A stretch of 64,000 nucleotides of DNA from the NCBI GenBank assembly GCA_040766665.1, contig JAXGQD010000008.1:24638-88637 (forward strand). The letters are read 5' to 3'. Positions within the stretch are counted from its first letter, which is position 1. Each line of letters starts with the position of its first letter. Position numbers and translations under genes: made by a program. The notes beneath the pieces are model-generated. The model did not search any database, was not told where the DNA came from, and saw only the letters and a program-made list of their open reading frames with translations. This document shows, piece by piece, positions 26,687-35,341 of this stretch. The stretch is from JAXGQD01 sp040766665. GTDB lineage: Bacteria; Bacillota; Clostridia; Saccharofermentanales; Fastidiosipilaceae.

Positions 26687-27021
26687 GCGGTGTCGCATCC
26701 GCCCAGACAATGCGACGTTTTCATTAGGCAGAGCAGAGTCGCAGCCAGCCCAAGCAGCGCGACGATTCGTTTTGCCCAGAGCAATGAAAATGGACAAAAT
26801 TTTCGGGGATGTGGTCATTTCAGTGGTTTTAAGGTCACTGTTCATGTCAAACACACGATTTCGTGACAAATATTTCGACTGTGTGGTTGCCGCCACCACA
26901 TCCCTGTAAAAAGTGGGTTGAAAACAGCCTTTTGACTTGTTCGGCAGGCGTTCTTAAGCACTTTTAACCACATCCCCGTAAAAAGTGGGTTAAAAACCGC
27001 CTCCTGATAAATTTTAGAGGA
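26687..27021. repeat. 335-bp composite repeat, unit U2, with terminal hairpin to 27055
   Basis: Tandem copy of U1, highly similar. Core hairpin at 26883-26899 differs by one loop base. The array closes with another GTCGC hairpin at about 27023-27052, directly after the end of the metal ATPase gene. Confidence 0.8.
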
Positions 27022-27068
27022 GCGGTGTCGCAGCCGCCCAAGCATCGCGACGATCAAACCACCCGCGC

Positions 27069-28961
27069 TCAGAAGCGACCGCGCAGCGCCCGAAACGCGT
27101 TGAGCACCGCCAACAACGCAACGCCCACATCGGCAAACACCGCCGCCCAGAGCGAGGCCAGACCCAGCGTGCTCAGCAAGAGCACCAGCAGCTTGATGCC
27201 GATTGCGCCGTAGATGTTTTGCTTGGCGATACGCAGGGTCTTGCGCGCGATACGAATGGCGGTGACGATTTTGGAGGGCTCGTCCGTCATGATGACCACA
27301 TCCGCCGCCTCAATGGCCGCGTCTGAGCCGAGCCCACCCATGGCAATGCCGATGTCGGCGCGGGCCAGAACTGGGGCGTCGTTGATGCCGTCGCCGATGA
27401 AGGCGAGTTTGTTTTTGCCCGCTTGTGAAGACAGAAGCGTTTCGAGCGCTGCCACCTTCTCATGTGGCAGAAGCCCCGCTTGATAGGAGCCGATGCCCAA
27501 TGACGAAGCCACTTCAGCTGCGGTCGCCTCGTTGTCGCCGGTGAGCAGGACGATTTTGCCGTGCAACTCCTGCTGCAGTGCGCTGATGGCACCTACCGCG
27601 TCCTGCTTCAGACGATCGGCGATGAGGATGTAGCCCAGGTAACGCCCGTCCGCTGCGACGTGCACCAGCGTACCGACCGGGAGATCCGCCGCGACGCTGA
27701 TGCCCAGCTGACTCATCAGTTTGGCATTCCCCGCAGCAATACGCCGCTCGTCAACGATGGCCAGCACGCCTTGCCCGGCATGCTCAACGATATCGGTGAC
27801 GCGCTGCCGCTGAATTTCGCCCGGCAAGGCGCGCAGCAACGAGAGCGAAATGGGATGGGTGGAGGCACTTTCCGCGTGGGCGGCCAAATCCAGCAACTCC
27901 GCCGCGCTGCCTGACTGTGCCATGATTTCAGCGACATCAAAGCGGCCTTCGGTCAAAGTGCCGGTCTTATCAAAAACAAAGGTCTCGGTCTGCGCCAGGG
28001 TCTCGAGGTAGTTGCTGCCTTTGACCAGAATACCGCGGCGCGAGGCCGCACCGATTCCGCTGAAAAAACTGAGCGGAACGGAGATAACCAGGGCACAGGG
28101 ACAGGAAACCACCAGGAAAGCCAGAGCACGGTAAATCCACTCCTCCCAAGGGGCGCCGAACAAGAGCGGCGGAACCAGGGCAAGCAAGAGAGCCAGAGCA
28201 ACGACAATAGGGGTGTAAACACGGGCAAATCGCGTGATGAACTGTTCCGAGCGCGACTTTTTGTTACTTGCATTTTCGACAAGGTCGAGAATTTTGGAAA
28301 CGGTCGACTCGCTGAAGGGCTTGCTGACTTTTGCCACTAAGACACCACTGAGATTGATACAGCCGCTGAGGATTTCGTCCCCTTCCGCCACATCACGTGG
28401 CAAGGCTTCACCGGTCAGAGCCGAGGTATCCAAGGTCGAAACACCGCGCAGCACCGTCGCATCGAGTGGAACGCGCTCCCCCACCTTGATTTCAATCGTC
28501 GCACCCACCGGCACATCGTAAGCATCCGTCTTCTGCACCGTCCCATCTGGCTGTATCAGATTGGCAAAATCCGGCCGAATATCCATCAGTTCCGCAATCG
28601 AACGCCGCGACTGATCCACGGCATAGTCCTGAAAAAACTCACCAATTTGGTAAAAAATCATCACAGCCAGGCCTTCGGCATACTCCCCAATCAGAAACGC
28701 GCCGATGCTGGCAATAGCCATCAGGAAATTCTCATCCAAAAACTGCCCGCGCGCGATATTGCGCAGCGAGCGCCAGAGCACGTCATAGGCGATGATGATG
28801 TAGCTCAGCAAAGCCAGTCCCAAACGCAGGCTCCAAAAGCGGGGCATGGGATAAGGGGAAGAGGCGTCTATCTGTGGCAAAAGCAAGACCGCCACGAACA
28901 AAGTCAAAGCCAGAACAATCCGAAAAAGCCTTAACTTCATCTCACGATTCAGTCGTTTCAT
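27069..28961 (-). CDS. Zn/Cd/Pb-type P1B-ATPase exporter
   Basis: Membrane ATPase of 630 residues that would expel divalent soft metals. Motifs: CPC membrane metal site (SCPCALVISVPLSFFSG), phosphorylation DKTGTLTEG, TGEALPRD, and hinge GDGINDAPVLARADIGIAMG. The CPC followed by Val-Ile-Ser-Val-Pro is typical of zinc/cadmium rather than copper pumps. Eight hydrophobic segments are expected. It has no N-terminal metal-binding domain of its own; a separate 73-residue HMA protein overlaps its start by 4 bp. ArsR regulator upstream supports metal control. Confidence 0.92.
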   Translation of the reverse strand: MKRLNREMKLRLFRIVLALTLFVAVLLLPQIDASSPYPMPRFWSLRLGLALLSYIIIAYDVLWRSLRNIARGQFLDENFLMAIASIGAFLIGEYAEGLAVMIFYQIGEFFQDYAVDQSRRSIAELMDIRPDFANLIQPDGTVQKTDAYDVPVGATIEIKVGERVPLDATVLRGVSTLDTSALTGEALPRDVAEGDEILSGCINLSGVLVAKVSKPFSESTVSKILDLVENASNKKSRSEQFITRFARVYTPIVVALALLLALVPPLLFGAPWEEWIYRALAFLVVSCPCALVISVPLSFFSGIGAASRRGILVKGSNYLETLAQTETFVFDKTGTLTEGRFDVAEIMAQSGSAAELLDLAAHAESASTHPISLSLLRALPGEIQRQRVTDIVEHAGQGVLAIVDERRIAAGNAKLMSQLGISVAADLPVGTLVHVAADGRYLGYILIADRLKQDAVGAISALQQELHGKIVLLTGDNEATAAEVASSLGIGSYQAGLLPHEKVAALETLLSSQAGKNKLAFIGDGINDAPVLARADIGIAMGGLGSDAAIEAADVVIMTDEPSKIVTAIRIARKTLRIAKQNIYGAIGIKLLVLLLSTLGLASLWAAVFADVGVALLAVLNAFRALRGRF

Positions 28962-29179
28962 GCGCGCCTCATCCTCGTATCGGGCTCAATTTTGCGCACG
29001 ATTTTCTCCGCCGCCTCAACAATGCCGGGCATTTTCTCTTCATCCCCATCGATGCTCAATTTTGTGGTAATAAAGTTCACGCTCACTTCATTGACCCCAT
29101 CCAGTTTGGCGATGGCATTTTCCATCTTGGCCGCACAGGCGGCACAGCCCAAACCTTGCAGACGATACATTTTTTTCAT
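28958..29179 (-). CDS. Heavy-metal-associated (HMA) domain protein
   Basis: 73-residue ferredoxin-fold metal carrier. The binding loop is GLGCAACAAKMENAI (CxxC), followed by VNEVSVNFITTKLSIDG. Such proteins deliver metal to P1B-ATPases, or form the missing N-terminal domain of one; here the stop overlaps the ATPase start (ATGA), so the pair looks like a split ATPase. ATG at the end of a GGACGGCGAT stretch, ribosome site moderate. Confidence 0.88.
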   Translation of the reverse strand: MKKMYRLQGLGCAACAAKMENAIAKLDGVNEVSVNFITTKLSIDGDEEKMPGIVEAAEKIVRKIEPDTRMRRA

Positions 29180-29276
29180 ATCACGATCGCCGTCCTTTCG
29201 TTACTAAATAATTCTTAGCAAGCACAAGCCTCCGGGCTCGACCTCACAGTTTCAAACACGACTCGATTTCGCAGAC

Positions 29277-29660
29277 TCAAGCCTCTTCGCTGAGATGCTC
29301 GATCCCCAACTCAAAGATTTGCCGCACATGCTCATCTTTTAAGGAGTAATACACCACTTTCCCGTCACGGCGGCTCTTCACAAAATTTGCTTCACGTAAA
29401 GTTCTGAGTTGGTGTGAAATCGCTGATTTTGTCATATCCAAAACGACCGCCAGATCACAGACACAGAGTTCACTTTGGTCCAAAGCGGCCACGATGCGCA
29501 TACGCGTCGGGTCGCCCATCACTTTAAAAAATTCCGCATTGCGCAGTAAGAGAGCTTTGTCCTGCAGCCCCTCCAGCACCGCGGCAACGCTGTCGGCATG
29601 AATCATCTCGCAGTCACAGACTTCGGCCGGACTTACTGCGACTCTTTGTTTTTTTGCCAT
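29277..29660 (-). CDS. ArsR/SmtB-family metal-sensing repressor (CadC-like)
   Basis: 127-residue winged-helix repressor that releases DNA on metal binding. N-terminal cysteines in EVCDCEMIH, with ELCVCDLA in helix alpha4, form the cysteine-type site of CadC. The HTH is VVLDMTKSAISHQLRTLREANFV, and the wing is SRRDGKVVYYSL. ATG at 29658-29660 has GGGAG upstream; the longer frame to 29693 runs through the operator. It controls itself and the two downstream export genes, judged from the promoter at 29708-29737. Confidence 0.88.
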   Translation of the reverse strand: MAKKQRVAVSPAEVCDCEMIHADSVAAVLEGLQDKALLLRNAEFFKVMGDPTRMRIVAALDQSELCVCDLAVVLDMTKSAISHQLRTLREANFVKSRRDGKVVYYSLKDEHVRQIFELGIEHLSEEA

Positions 29661-29707
29661 TCTGTTTAGCTCCCTGCTCATATGAGCACTCATTCAACTG
29701 TATGCTT

Positions 29708-29737
29708 ATGTTAGTTGAGCATTTGTTCAATTGTCAA
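29708..29737 (-). promoter_or_regulatory. CadC-type promoter with overlapping operator
   Basis: Minus-strand TTGACA (29732-29737), 18 bp, TAACAT. The spacer holds an imperfect palindrome TTGAGCATTTGTTCAA (29715-29730, 12 of 16 symmetric positions), and a second half-site pair ATGAG-CA-CTCAT lies at 29682-29693. Repressor binding there would block RNA polymerase. Confidence 0.65.
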
Positions 29738-29802
29738 GCGCTTTTTCACCTCACACTCTGTTTTCAGAGAGATTGCATTTCTGTTGCAAGAGCGGCAAAA
29801 GT

Positions 29803-29831
29803 TTGCGAAAGCCCTCTTCTGCCCCTAAACT
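29803..29831 (+). promoter_or_regulatory. Candidate promoter of the zinc-ribbon gene
   Basis: TTGCGA (29803-29808), 17 bp, TAAACT (29826-29831), four of six matches in each box, 30 bp before the ATG. Confidence 0.45.
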
Positions 29832-29860
29832 TAAGAAAGATTGATGACGGAGGTTACGCT

Positions 29861-31644
29861 ATGACATGCCGTAACTGCACAAGCGAGTTACCTGAGGATG
29901 CTTTGTTTTGCCCTCGCTGCGGCACGCCAGTCAGTGATGCGCAATCACCCACTGAGGAGCAAGCGCCTCATGCAAATACTCCTAATGAGGGTCAAGCGGC
30001 TCACACACATTCTAATGACTTAATAGAAGAGTCCTTCGCAGCCACTCAGGATCAGACTGCTGTTTCCGCTTGGGATGACGAAAGCTCAGATGATTACGCA
30101 GAAACGCTAGCGGAGCCCGAGGAGCTCCCTAAACCGCGCCCACCAAAAATCCCACCTGCACCCGTACTGTTCGACGAAGCAAGAAAGAGCAGCCCTCGCC
30201 CACGCCTGCCCTTCAATTTTCTCTCCAAAGACAGTCCCGAGGAACTGGAAGAGCAGATCGTCAGGCGCAAAAGAAGAAAAATGCTCAGTATCTCTATCAG
30301 TATCGCTGTTCTGTTGCTCCTTATCCTCAGCCTCTTTTTTCTGGTGGAACTCCGCCGGCCAACGCTTACGGCGCAACCTCAACGACAATAAACTGCACGA
30401 GGCCATCCTGATTTATCAGACGGAACTACAGGACAAAAAGGCCGAACAGGAACAGCAACTGCCTCTCGGAGGCCTTGGACAAAAGAATCGACGACAGCAT
30501 GGAGAAATACCTGCGCGGCGCCATCACCCTCGATGAGACCGAAAAGCTCTTGGCCGATATCTCCGCTTTTGATTTCTATTTAAATACTGGCAAAATCACC
30601 GCAGCCCAAGCCCAAATCAGCGCCCGCGAAGCCTCACGCGCCGCCTACAGCGATGGCTCAGCGGCACTCGAAGCAGAAAACTACGTGCTGGCAATGGAGC
30701 AACTCGCTGCAGTAAGCAAAGACGACCCCAATTACGAACAAGCCCAAATCAAACTCAGTTCCGCAACGGAAGCCTTTGTCGACAAGGCCATCACAGCTGC
30801 AAATGAGTTTGTGCGGCAAAAAAATTTCCCCTCCGCCACCGCCCAAATCGAAAATGCCTTGCGCGTTTTGCCACTCAACCGCGAACTCAAGGACAAATTG
30901 GCCGGCTTAAAGAAAGCGGAGGAAGAGGAAGTCTTAGCCACCTTGCTGCGCGAAGCCAATCAGAAAGCCTCTGAAGGCGCCTACCTTGAAGCCCTCTCCC
31001 TCTTGCGTGAAGATGAAACCAAAGCAGAGATTCCCGCTGTGAAATCGGCCATCGACATTTACACCAAACAATATGTGACACGCGCCCTGCGCTGGGCGGA
31101 AGAGGACCTGGGGCGCTCCGATTATGATGCCGCCATCCAAACCCTCGAAAATGCCCTTTGGAACATCTACGACGACGCCCTGCAAACCAAGCTCGACGAG
31201 GTCAAAGCCGCGCGGCCCAGTCGGTTTATTGACCTAAGCGTTGGACCGGACGCCTTATACAGCACAGGGCAGTTTGAAGTGCTGGCGGCCAACGAAGCAA
31301 GTTTCAGTAGCGAGAACATGGCCAAATTCAGCGGGACTCAGAGTCTGATTGGACAGAATCTGTCTTTTGCCACATATCAACTGAACGGCGAATTTGTGCG
31401 CTTTACCGGCAGCATCGTCATGCCTGCAGACACACCGGCCCTGCAAAGCATGTCACTGCTTTTCAGCGACCAGGACGGACGCATTTTTTACACCAGCCCC
31501 GCCCTGAACAGCACGACCGGCGCTTTGCAGTTCTCGATTGACGTGTCCGGCGTACAAAGCATGACCATCCGGCAAAACATTCTCGACATCCTCCCCACCG
31601 AACACACGCTTTATATCTACGACGGCATGTTTTACAAACAATAG
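29861..31644 (+). pseudogene. Zinc-ribbon, single-pass membrane protein with NPCBM-like C-terminal domain, broken by two indels
   Basis: A single gene can be read if two extra bases are removed, one in the T6 run at 30335-30340 or just after it and one near 30461. N-terminal zinc ribbon (CRNCTSELPEDALFCPRCG), a Pro/Glu-rich linker, transmembrane helix SISIAVLLLLILSLFF, then an extracellular helical repeat region (repeated ALEAENYVLAMEQL and ATAQIENALRVL-type units) and a beta-rich C-terminus (VGPDALYSTGQ...YQLNGEFVRFTGSIV...DVSGVQSMTI) that resembles NPCBM carbohydrate-binding domains. GGAGG precedes the ATG. Function unknown. Confidence 0.7.
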
Positions 31645-31674
31645 CAACGGCAACACAACAACGAGGAGTACAAC

Positions 31675-32647
31675 ATGAGCACGATTAAGAAGGAAAAACT
31701 GGTTATCCTGGACGGTCACACCGTCAATCCGGGCGACTTGCCCTGGGATGCGCTGGAGGAGCTGACCGATTTAACGGTGTATGAGCGCAGTCAAGCCGAG
31801 GACGTCATCGCACGAATCGGTGATGCCAGCTTGCTGATGACCAATAAATGTCGCATCAACAAAGCGGTCATCGACGCCTGCCCGCAGCTCAAATACATCG
31901 GCGAAATGGCTACCGGTTACAACAACATTGATATCGCCTACGCGCGTGAGAAAAACATCACGGTCACCAATGTGCCGAATTACAGCAGCGACGCCGTCGC
32001 GCAGTTGGTTTTGCCCTGCTCTTGGAAATCTGCCACCATGTCGGTCATCACGCCGAAAGGGTGCGACAAGGCCGCTGGTCCTCTGCCCCCGATTTCGCTT
32101 TTGGGATTATCCGCTGATCGAACTGCAAGGCAAGACCTTAGGCATTTGGGGTTACGGTACCATTGGCAAAAGCGTCGCCCGCATCGCCCATGCTTTCGGC
32201 ATGCGCGTCCTCGCCCACAGCCGCAGTCGCCAGTCCGGCAGCGAGGCGCAGGTCAGCTTTGTCCCGCTCGAACAAATGCTAGCCGAAGCGGATGTCATTT
32301 CTCTGCACGTCCCCCTCCACGCAGAGTCGCGTGATTTGGTCAACGCAGAAAAAATCGCCCTCATGAAAGATGGCGTCATCCTCATCAACAGTTCGCGCGG
32401 CCCCATCGTAAAAGATGCGGATATTATCGCCGCGCTCGAATCGGGCAAGGTGGCCTGGTATGCCACAGATGTGCTCTCCAAAGAACCACCCCCTGCTGAC
32501 TTGCCTCTGCTCCACGCACCAAACACCCTCGTCACACCACATATCGGCTGGGCACCACTGGAAGCGCGTCAAAGGCTGCGTGATATCGCCATTGAGAACG
32601 TCAAACAGTTTCTGAACGGCACGCCCCAAAACGTGATCAACGGCTAG
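31675..32647 (+). pseudogene. D-2-hydroxyacid dehydrogenase (glycerate dehydrogenase-like), broken by two single-T deletions
   Basis: NAD-dependent reductase of 2-oxoacids such as hydroxypyruvate. N-terminus MLTNKxRI..LKYIGEMATGYNNID, Rossmann motif LGIWGYGTIGKSVARIAHAFGM, LHVPLHAESRDLVNA, LINSSRGPIV and the catalytic His in TPHIGWAP are all present. The frame breaks where one T is missing at 32009-32012 and one at about 32101; adding them gives an uninterrupted sequence, including VGHHAERVRQG. GAGGAG precedes the ATG. Confidence 0.85.
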
Positions 32648-32663
32648 GGACGGGAATACGGCG

Positions 32664-32936
32664 ATCCGTCGCAGGGCTTGTCTGGCTGCGACACCGCTCT
32701 AAATCCGTCGCAGGACTTGGTCAGCTGCGACACCTCTCTGTATCCGTCGCAGTACTCGGTCGGCTGCGACTCTGCTCTAAATCCGTCGCAGGGCTTGGTT
32801 GGCTACGACACAGCGCTAAATCCGTCGCAGTACTCGGTCGGCGGCGACTCTGCTCTAAATCCGTTGCAGGACTTGGTCGGCTGCGACACCGCTCTAAATC
32901 CGTCGCAGGACTTGGTCGGCTGCGACACCGCTCTAA
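32664..32936. repeat. Seven tandem 39-bp hairpin repeats
   Basis: Units start at 32664, 32703, 32742, 32781, 32820, 32859 and 32898, an exact 39-bp period, with a partial eighth at 32937. Most units carry GTCGCAG, 11 bases and CTGCGAC, so each could fold. Three unit types (cores gggcttg, gacttgg and tactcgg) alternate irregularly. 39 is a multiple of three, which keeps frames open on both strands; the frames have no ribosome sites or start context. Confidence 0.9.
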
Positions 32937-32952
32937 ATCCGTTGCGCTGAAG

Positions 32953-33087
32953 GACAAAATTTTCGATAATCCAAGTGAGAGTCCTCAAAATAGGACTGTG
33001 AGCGCGTCGATTTCGTGTTTTACCGTAAGTTTTTTCGTTAATCCAACTTGTTACCATTTGCTAACTTGGATTAACGGAAAAATTGTC
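32953..33087. repeat. MITE-like element E1 with 23-bp terminal inverted repeats
   Basis: 135 bp bounded by inverted arms beginning GACAAAATTTTCGATAATCC and ending in its diverged complement (CTTGGATTAACGG and on). Two internal copies of the same motif lie near 33026. A further motif copy follows at about 33139 and others occur near 14080, 15747, 15851, 15881 and 63945. Confidence 0.75.
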
Positions 33088-33205
33088 ACTAAACTGGCGA
33101 AATAAGTAAGCGGAGCGATGTTTCCGGAAGCTCATCTTGGATTATCGCAATTTTTGCCAAGCTGAGCTATTTCCAAACTCAACTCACCCCAATTCTCCAC
33201 TCATC

Positions 33206-33236
33206 AAAAAACGCGACGTCGCCACGCCGCGTTTTT
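33206..33236 (-). terminator. Bidirectional terminator after the activase gene
   Basis: AAAAACGCG and CGCGTTTTT form a 9-bp stem with A- and T-runs on both sides; it lies 80 bp after the stop of the glycyl radical activase. The rest of 33088-33315 shows only diverged repeat motifs. Confidence 0.6.
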
Positions 33237-33315
33237 ATAAAGGTAGTTATCACATCATTAAAGCCTCATGCAACGGTTACAGCCAAAAATCCCCGCCAAC
33301 AGCCAAAGCCCCAAC

Positions 33316-34278
33316 TTATCCCCCGATCTGCACCTTCAAATGGTAGCCTTCCAAAGTCTTTTTATGGATCAGCAAATCTTCTTCGTGCAGGTTCTTCACA
33401 CCTGTGTACGCGTAATTTTTGCCAACCATCTCATATTTAGCTTCGCCAAATTGATGGAAGGGCAAAAGATGCACCGTCTTTGCCCCCAGTTCATTTAGCA
33501 GTCGCCCAAAGTTCGAAGCATCCTGAATGCTGTCATTAAAACCAGGAATAATCGGGATACGTACAATGACGTTCGCATCGGTCGCCAGGAGGCGGCCCAG
33601 GTTTTCCAGAATCAGCGTGTTGTCAGCGCCCGTACCGATGCGGTGCTGTGTCGCATCGTAATGTTTACAGTCGAAAAGGAAGGTGTCGACCACCGGAATC
33701 ATGCGCTGCAAATCTTCCCACTTATAAGCACCGGTTGTTTCAATCGCGGTATCCAAGCCCTGTTCTTTCGCAGCCTTTAATAAGGCGTAAGCAAACTTGG
33801 GCTGGTACATGCACTCGCCACCCGATAAAGTAATCCCGCCACCCGATTGTTTGTAGAAAACTTCGTCCTTCAGGACTTCCTGCAAGGCTTCGGCTACCGT
33901 GGTTTCTGTTCCTTCCATCGTCAAGGCTTCGGGATAACAGACTTTGCAACATTCCCCACAATTATTGCAAAGCTCACGGTCAATCTGCGGATACTTATGC
34001 ACCATCGAGCCGTCTGCTTCTTCAAAAGTGATGGCTCCGGTCGGGCAAGCATCCTCACATGCCCTGCAGCCAATGCAATTCTTTCGATTGAAAGCTAAAG
34101 TGGGTCTGCGGGAAAGCGATTCCGGATTGGCACACCAGCGACAACGCAGGGGACAGCCTTTAAAGAAAACGATGGTTCTGATGCCGGGGCCGTCGTGGAC
34201 GGAATAATGTTGGTAATTAAAAACAATGCCTTTGGTCTGATAAAGCGGGTTATTCTCGTAATCAGAGATTTCAAACAT
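33316..34278 (-). CDS. Glycyl-radical enzyme activating protein (radical SAM)
   Basis: Uses SAM and a [4Fe-4S] cluster to abstract hydrogen from the glycine of its partner enzyme. About 320 residues. Radical SAM motif CPLRCRWC; two ferredoxin-type clusters follow, CIGCRACEDACP and CNNCGECCKVCYP, as in activases of the non-PFL enzymes; GGGITLSGGECMYQP is the SAM-binding GGE region. The ATG at 34276-34278 is chosen since AGGTG lies seven bases upstream; the alternative two codons earlier is too close. Encoded divergently from the regulator and its likely partner at 35342. Confidence 0.92.
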   Translation of the reverse strand: MFEISDYENNPLYQTKGIVFNYQHYSVHDGPGIRTIVFFKGCPLRCRWCANPESLSRRPTLAFNRKNCIGCRACEDACPTGAITFEEADGSMVHKYPQIDRELCNNCGECCKVCYPEALTMEGTETTVAEALQEVLKDEVFYKQSGGGITLSGGECMYQPKFAYALLKAAKEQGLDTAIETTGAYKWEDLQRMIPVVDTFLFDCKHYDATQHRIGTGADNTLILENLGRLLATDANVIVRIPIIPGFNDSIQDASNFGRLLNELGAKTVHLLPFHQFGEAKYEMVGKNYAYTGVKNLHEEDLLIHKKTLEGYHLKVQIGG

Positions 34279-34421
34279 TATCATTCACCTTTCTTGCCAT
34301 GAGGCAGCTCCACAACGGAGAAGAGATAATTAATTCATATTATCACCGAGATGCAGGATTTTTTCCAGTCCAGCGCAACTTTCATACGAAAGTAAATTTT
34401 TTGTTAACGTAAATTTATTTG

Positions 34422-34450
34422 TTGACATTCGAATGTTTTCCTAATAAAAT
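34422..34450 (+). promoter_or_regulatory. Promoter and operator of the deoR-type gene
   Basis: TTGACA (34422-34427), 17 bp, TAAAAT (34445-34450). A perfect 12-bp palindrome, ACATTCGAATGT, at 34425-34436 overlaps the -35 box and spacer and may be the binding site of the regulator itself. Confidence 0.7.
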
Positions 34451-34474
34451 TAGTGCGACCCTAATGGAGGAAGC

Positions 34475-35236
34475 ATGAACGCCAGACAAATTGAAATCAT
34501 TCAAGATTTTTCGAAAAGCGATAAGCTCAGCGTCACTTGGTTAGCCAAGAAGTATGCTGTCTCCCAAGTCACCATTCGTAACGACCTGAAAAAGCTTGAA
34601 AAAGATGGCTTTCTGGTACGCACACATGGCGGAGCAATCACAGCAAGCGAAGAGAAATTAGATCATCGCATGACCAAACGTTTTGCCGTCAAACTGCGTA
34701 TCGCGGAAGCAGCTGCTGACTTGGTCAGCCCGGGTGAAACCATCATCATCGAGTCCGGATCAACCAACGCCCTACTGGCGCGTTGTTTGGCGGAATCGAA
34801 AGAAGTGAACATCATTACGAATTCTTGCTACATCGCCAACTACTTGCGCGACCTGCCCATGGCCAAGGTAGTGCTCCTCGGAGGCGAATACCAGAGTGAC
34901 TCAGACGTCTGCGTCGGACCGCTCACCAAGCTCGCCTTACAGGCATTCAGTGTGAACAAAATGTTCTTCGGAACAGACGGTTACTCGGAAGACGGCGGCT
35001 TTACCTCAGACAATCTGCAGCGTGCAGAAATTGTCCTATCCATGGCTGAGCGCGCCAAGGAGTGCATCCTGGTCTCTGACTCCTCGAAGTTCAGAGAGGA
35101 CGGACACCGCGGCATAGTTTCCGGCCTAGGCTTAGAAAAAACCAGTCGCATCATCAGTGACGAAGGCATGCCCCAGACCGCGCAGAAGCTCTTCAAAAAA
35201 CATAAAATTGCCCTCACCCTTGTCCCGGCAAACTAA
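34475..35236 (+). CDS. DeoR-family transcriptional regulator
   Basis: 253-residue repressor of sugar genes. N-terminal HTH (LSVTWLAKKYAVSQVTIRNDLKKLEKDGFLVRTHGGA) and the C-terminal sugar-phosphate isomerase-like sensor (ETIIIESGSTNALLA, VVLLGGEYQS, KMFFGTDGYSEDGGFT, KECILVSDSSKF). DeoR sensors bind phosphorylated sugars, which hints at the substrate class of the next genes. GGAGGAAGC precedes the ATG. Confidence 0.9.
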   Translation: MNARQIEIIQDFSKSDKLSVTWLAKKYAVSQVTIRNDLKKLEKDGFLVRTHGGAITASEEKLDHRMTKRFAVKLRIAEAAADLVSPGETIIIESGSTNALLARCLAESKEVNIITNSCYIANYLRDLPMAKVVLLGGEYQSDSDVCVGPLTKLALQAFSVNKMFFGTDGYSEDGGFTSDNLQRAEIVLSMAERAKECILVSDSSKFREDGHRGIVSGLGLEKTSRIISDEGMPQTAQKLFKKHKIALTLVPAN

Positions 35237-35341
35237 ACCGACACCGCAACATCGCTAAAGCAGATAAAAATCCCCGTCAAGCAACCGCAAATGCAGCAAC
35301 TAATACCGGCAAAAGCCTCAACAGAAAGGAACCCCAAGAAA

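Noticed and set aside
26343..27057. Small genes inside the composite repeats
   Set aside because: The same frames recur in each repeat copy, have poor starts, and run through hairpins. They follow from the repeat itself.
32664..32936. CRISPR array
   Set aside because: Repeats abut with no spacers, all 39 bp is repeat, and no cas genes are present. It is a tandem array.
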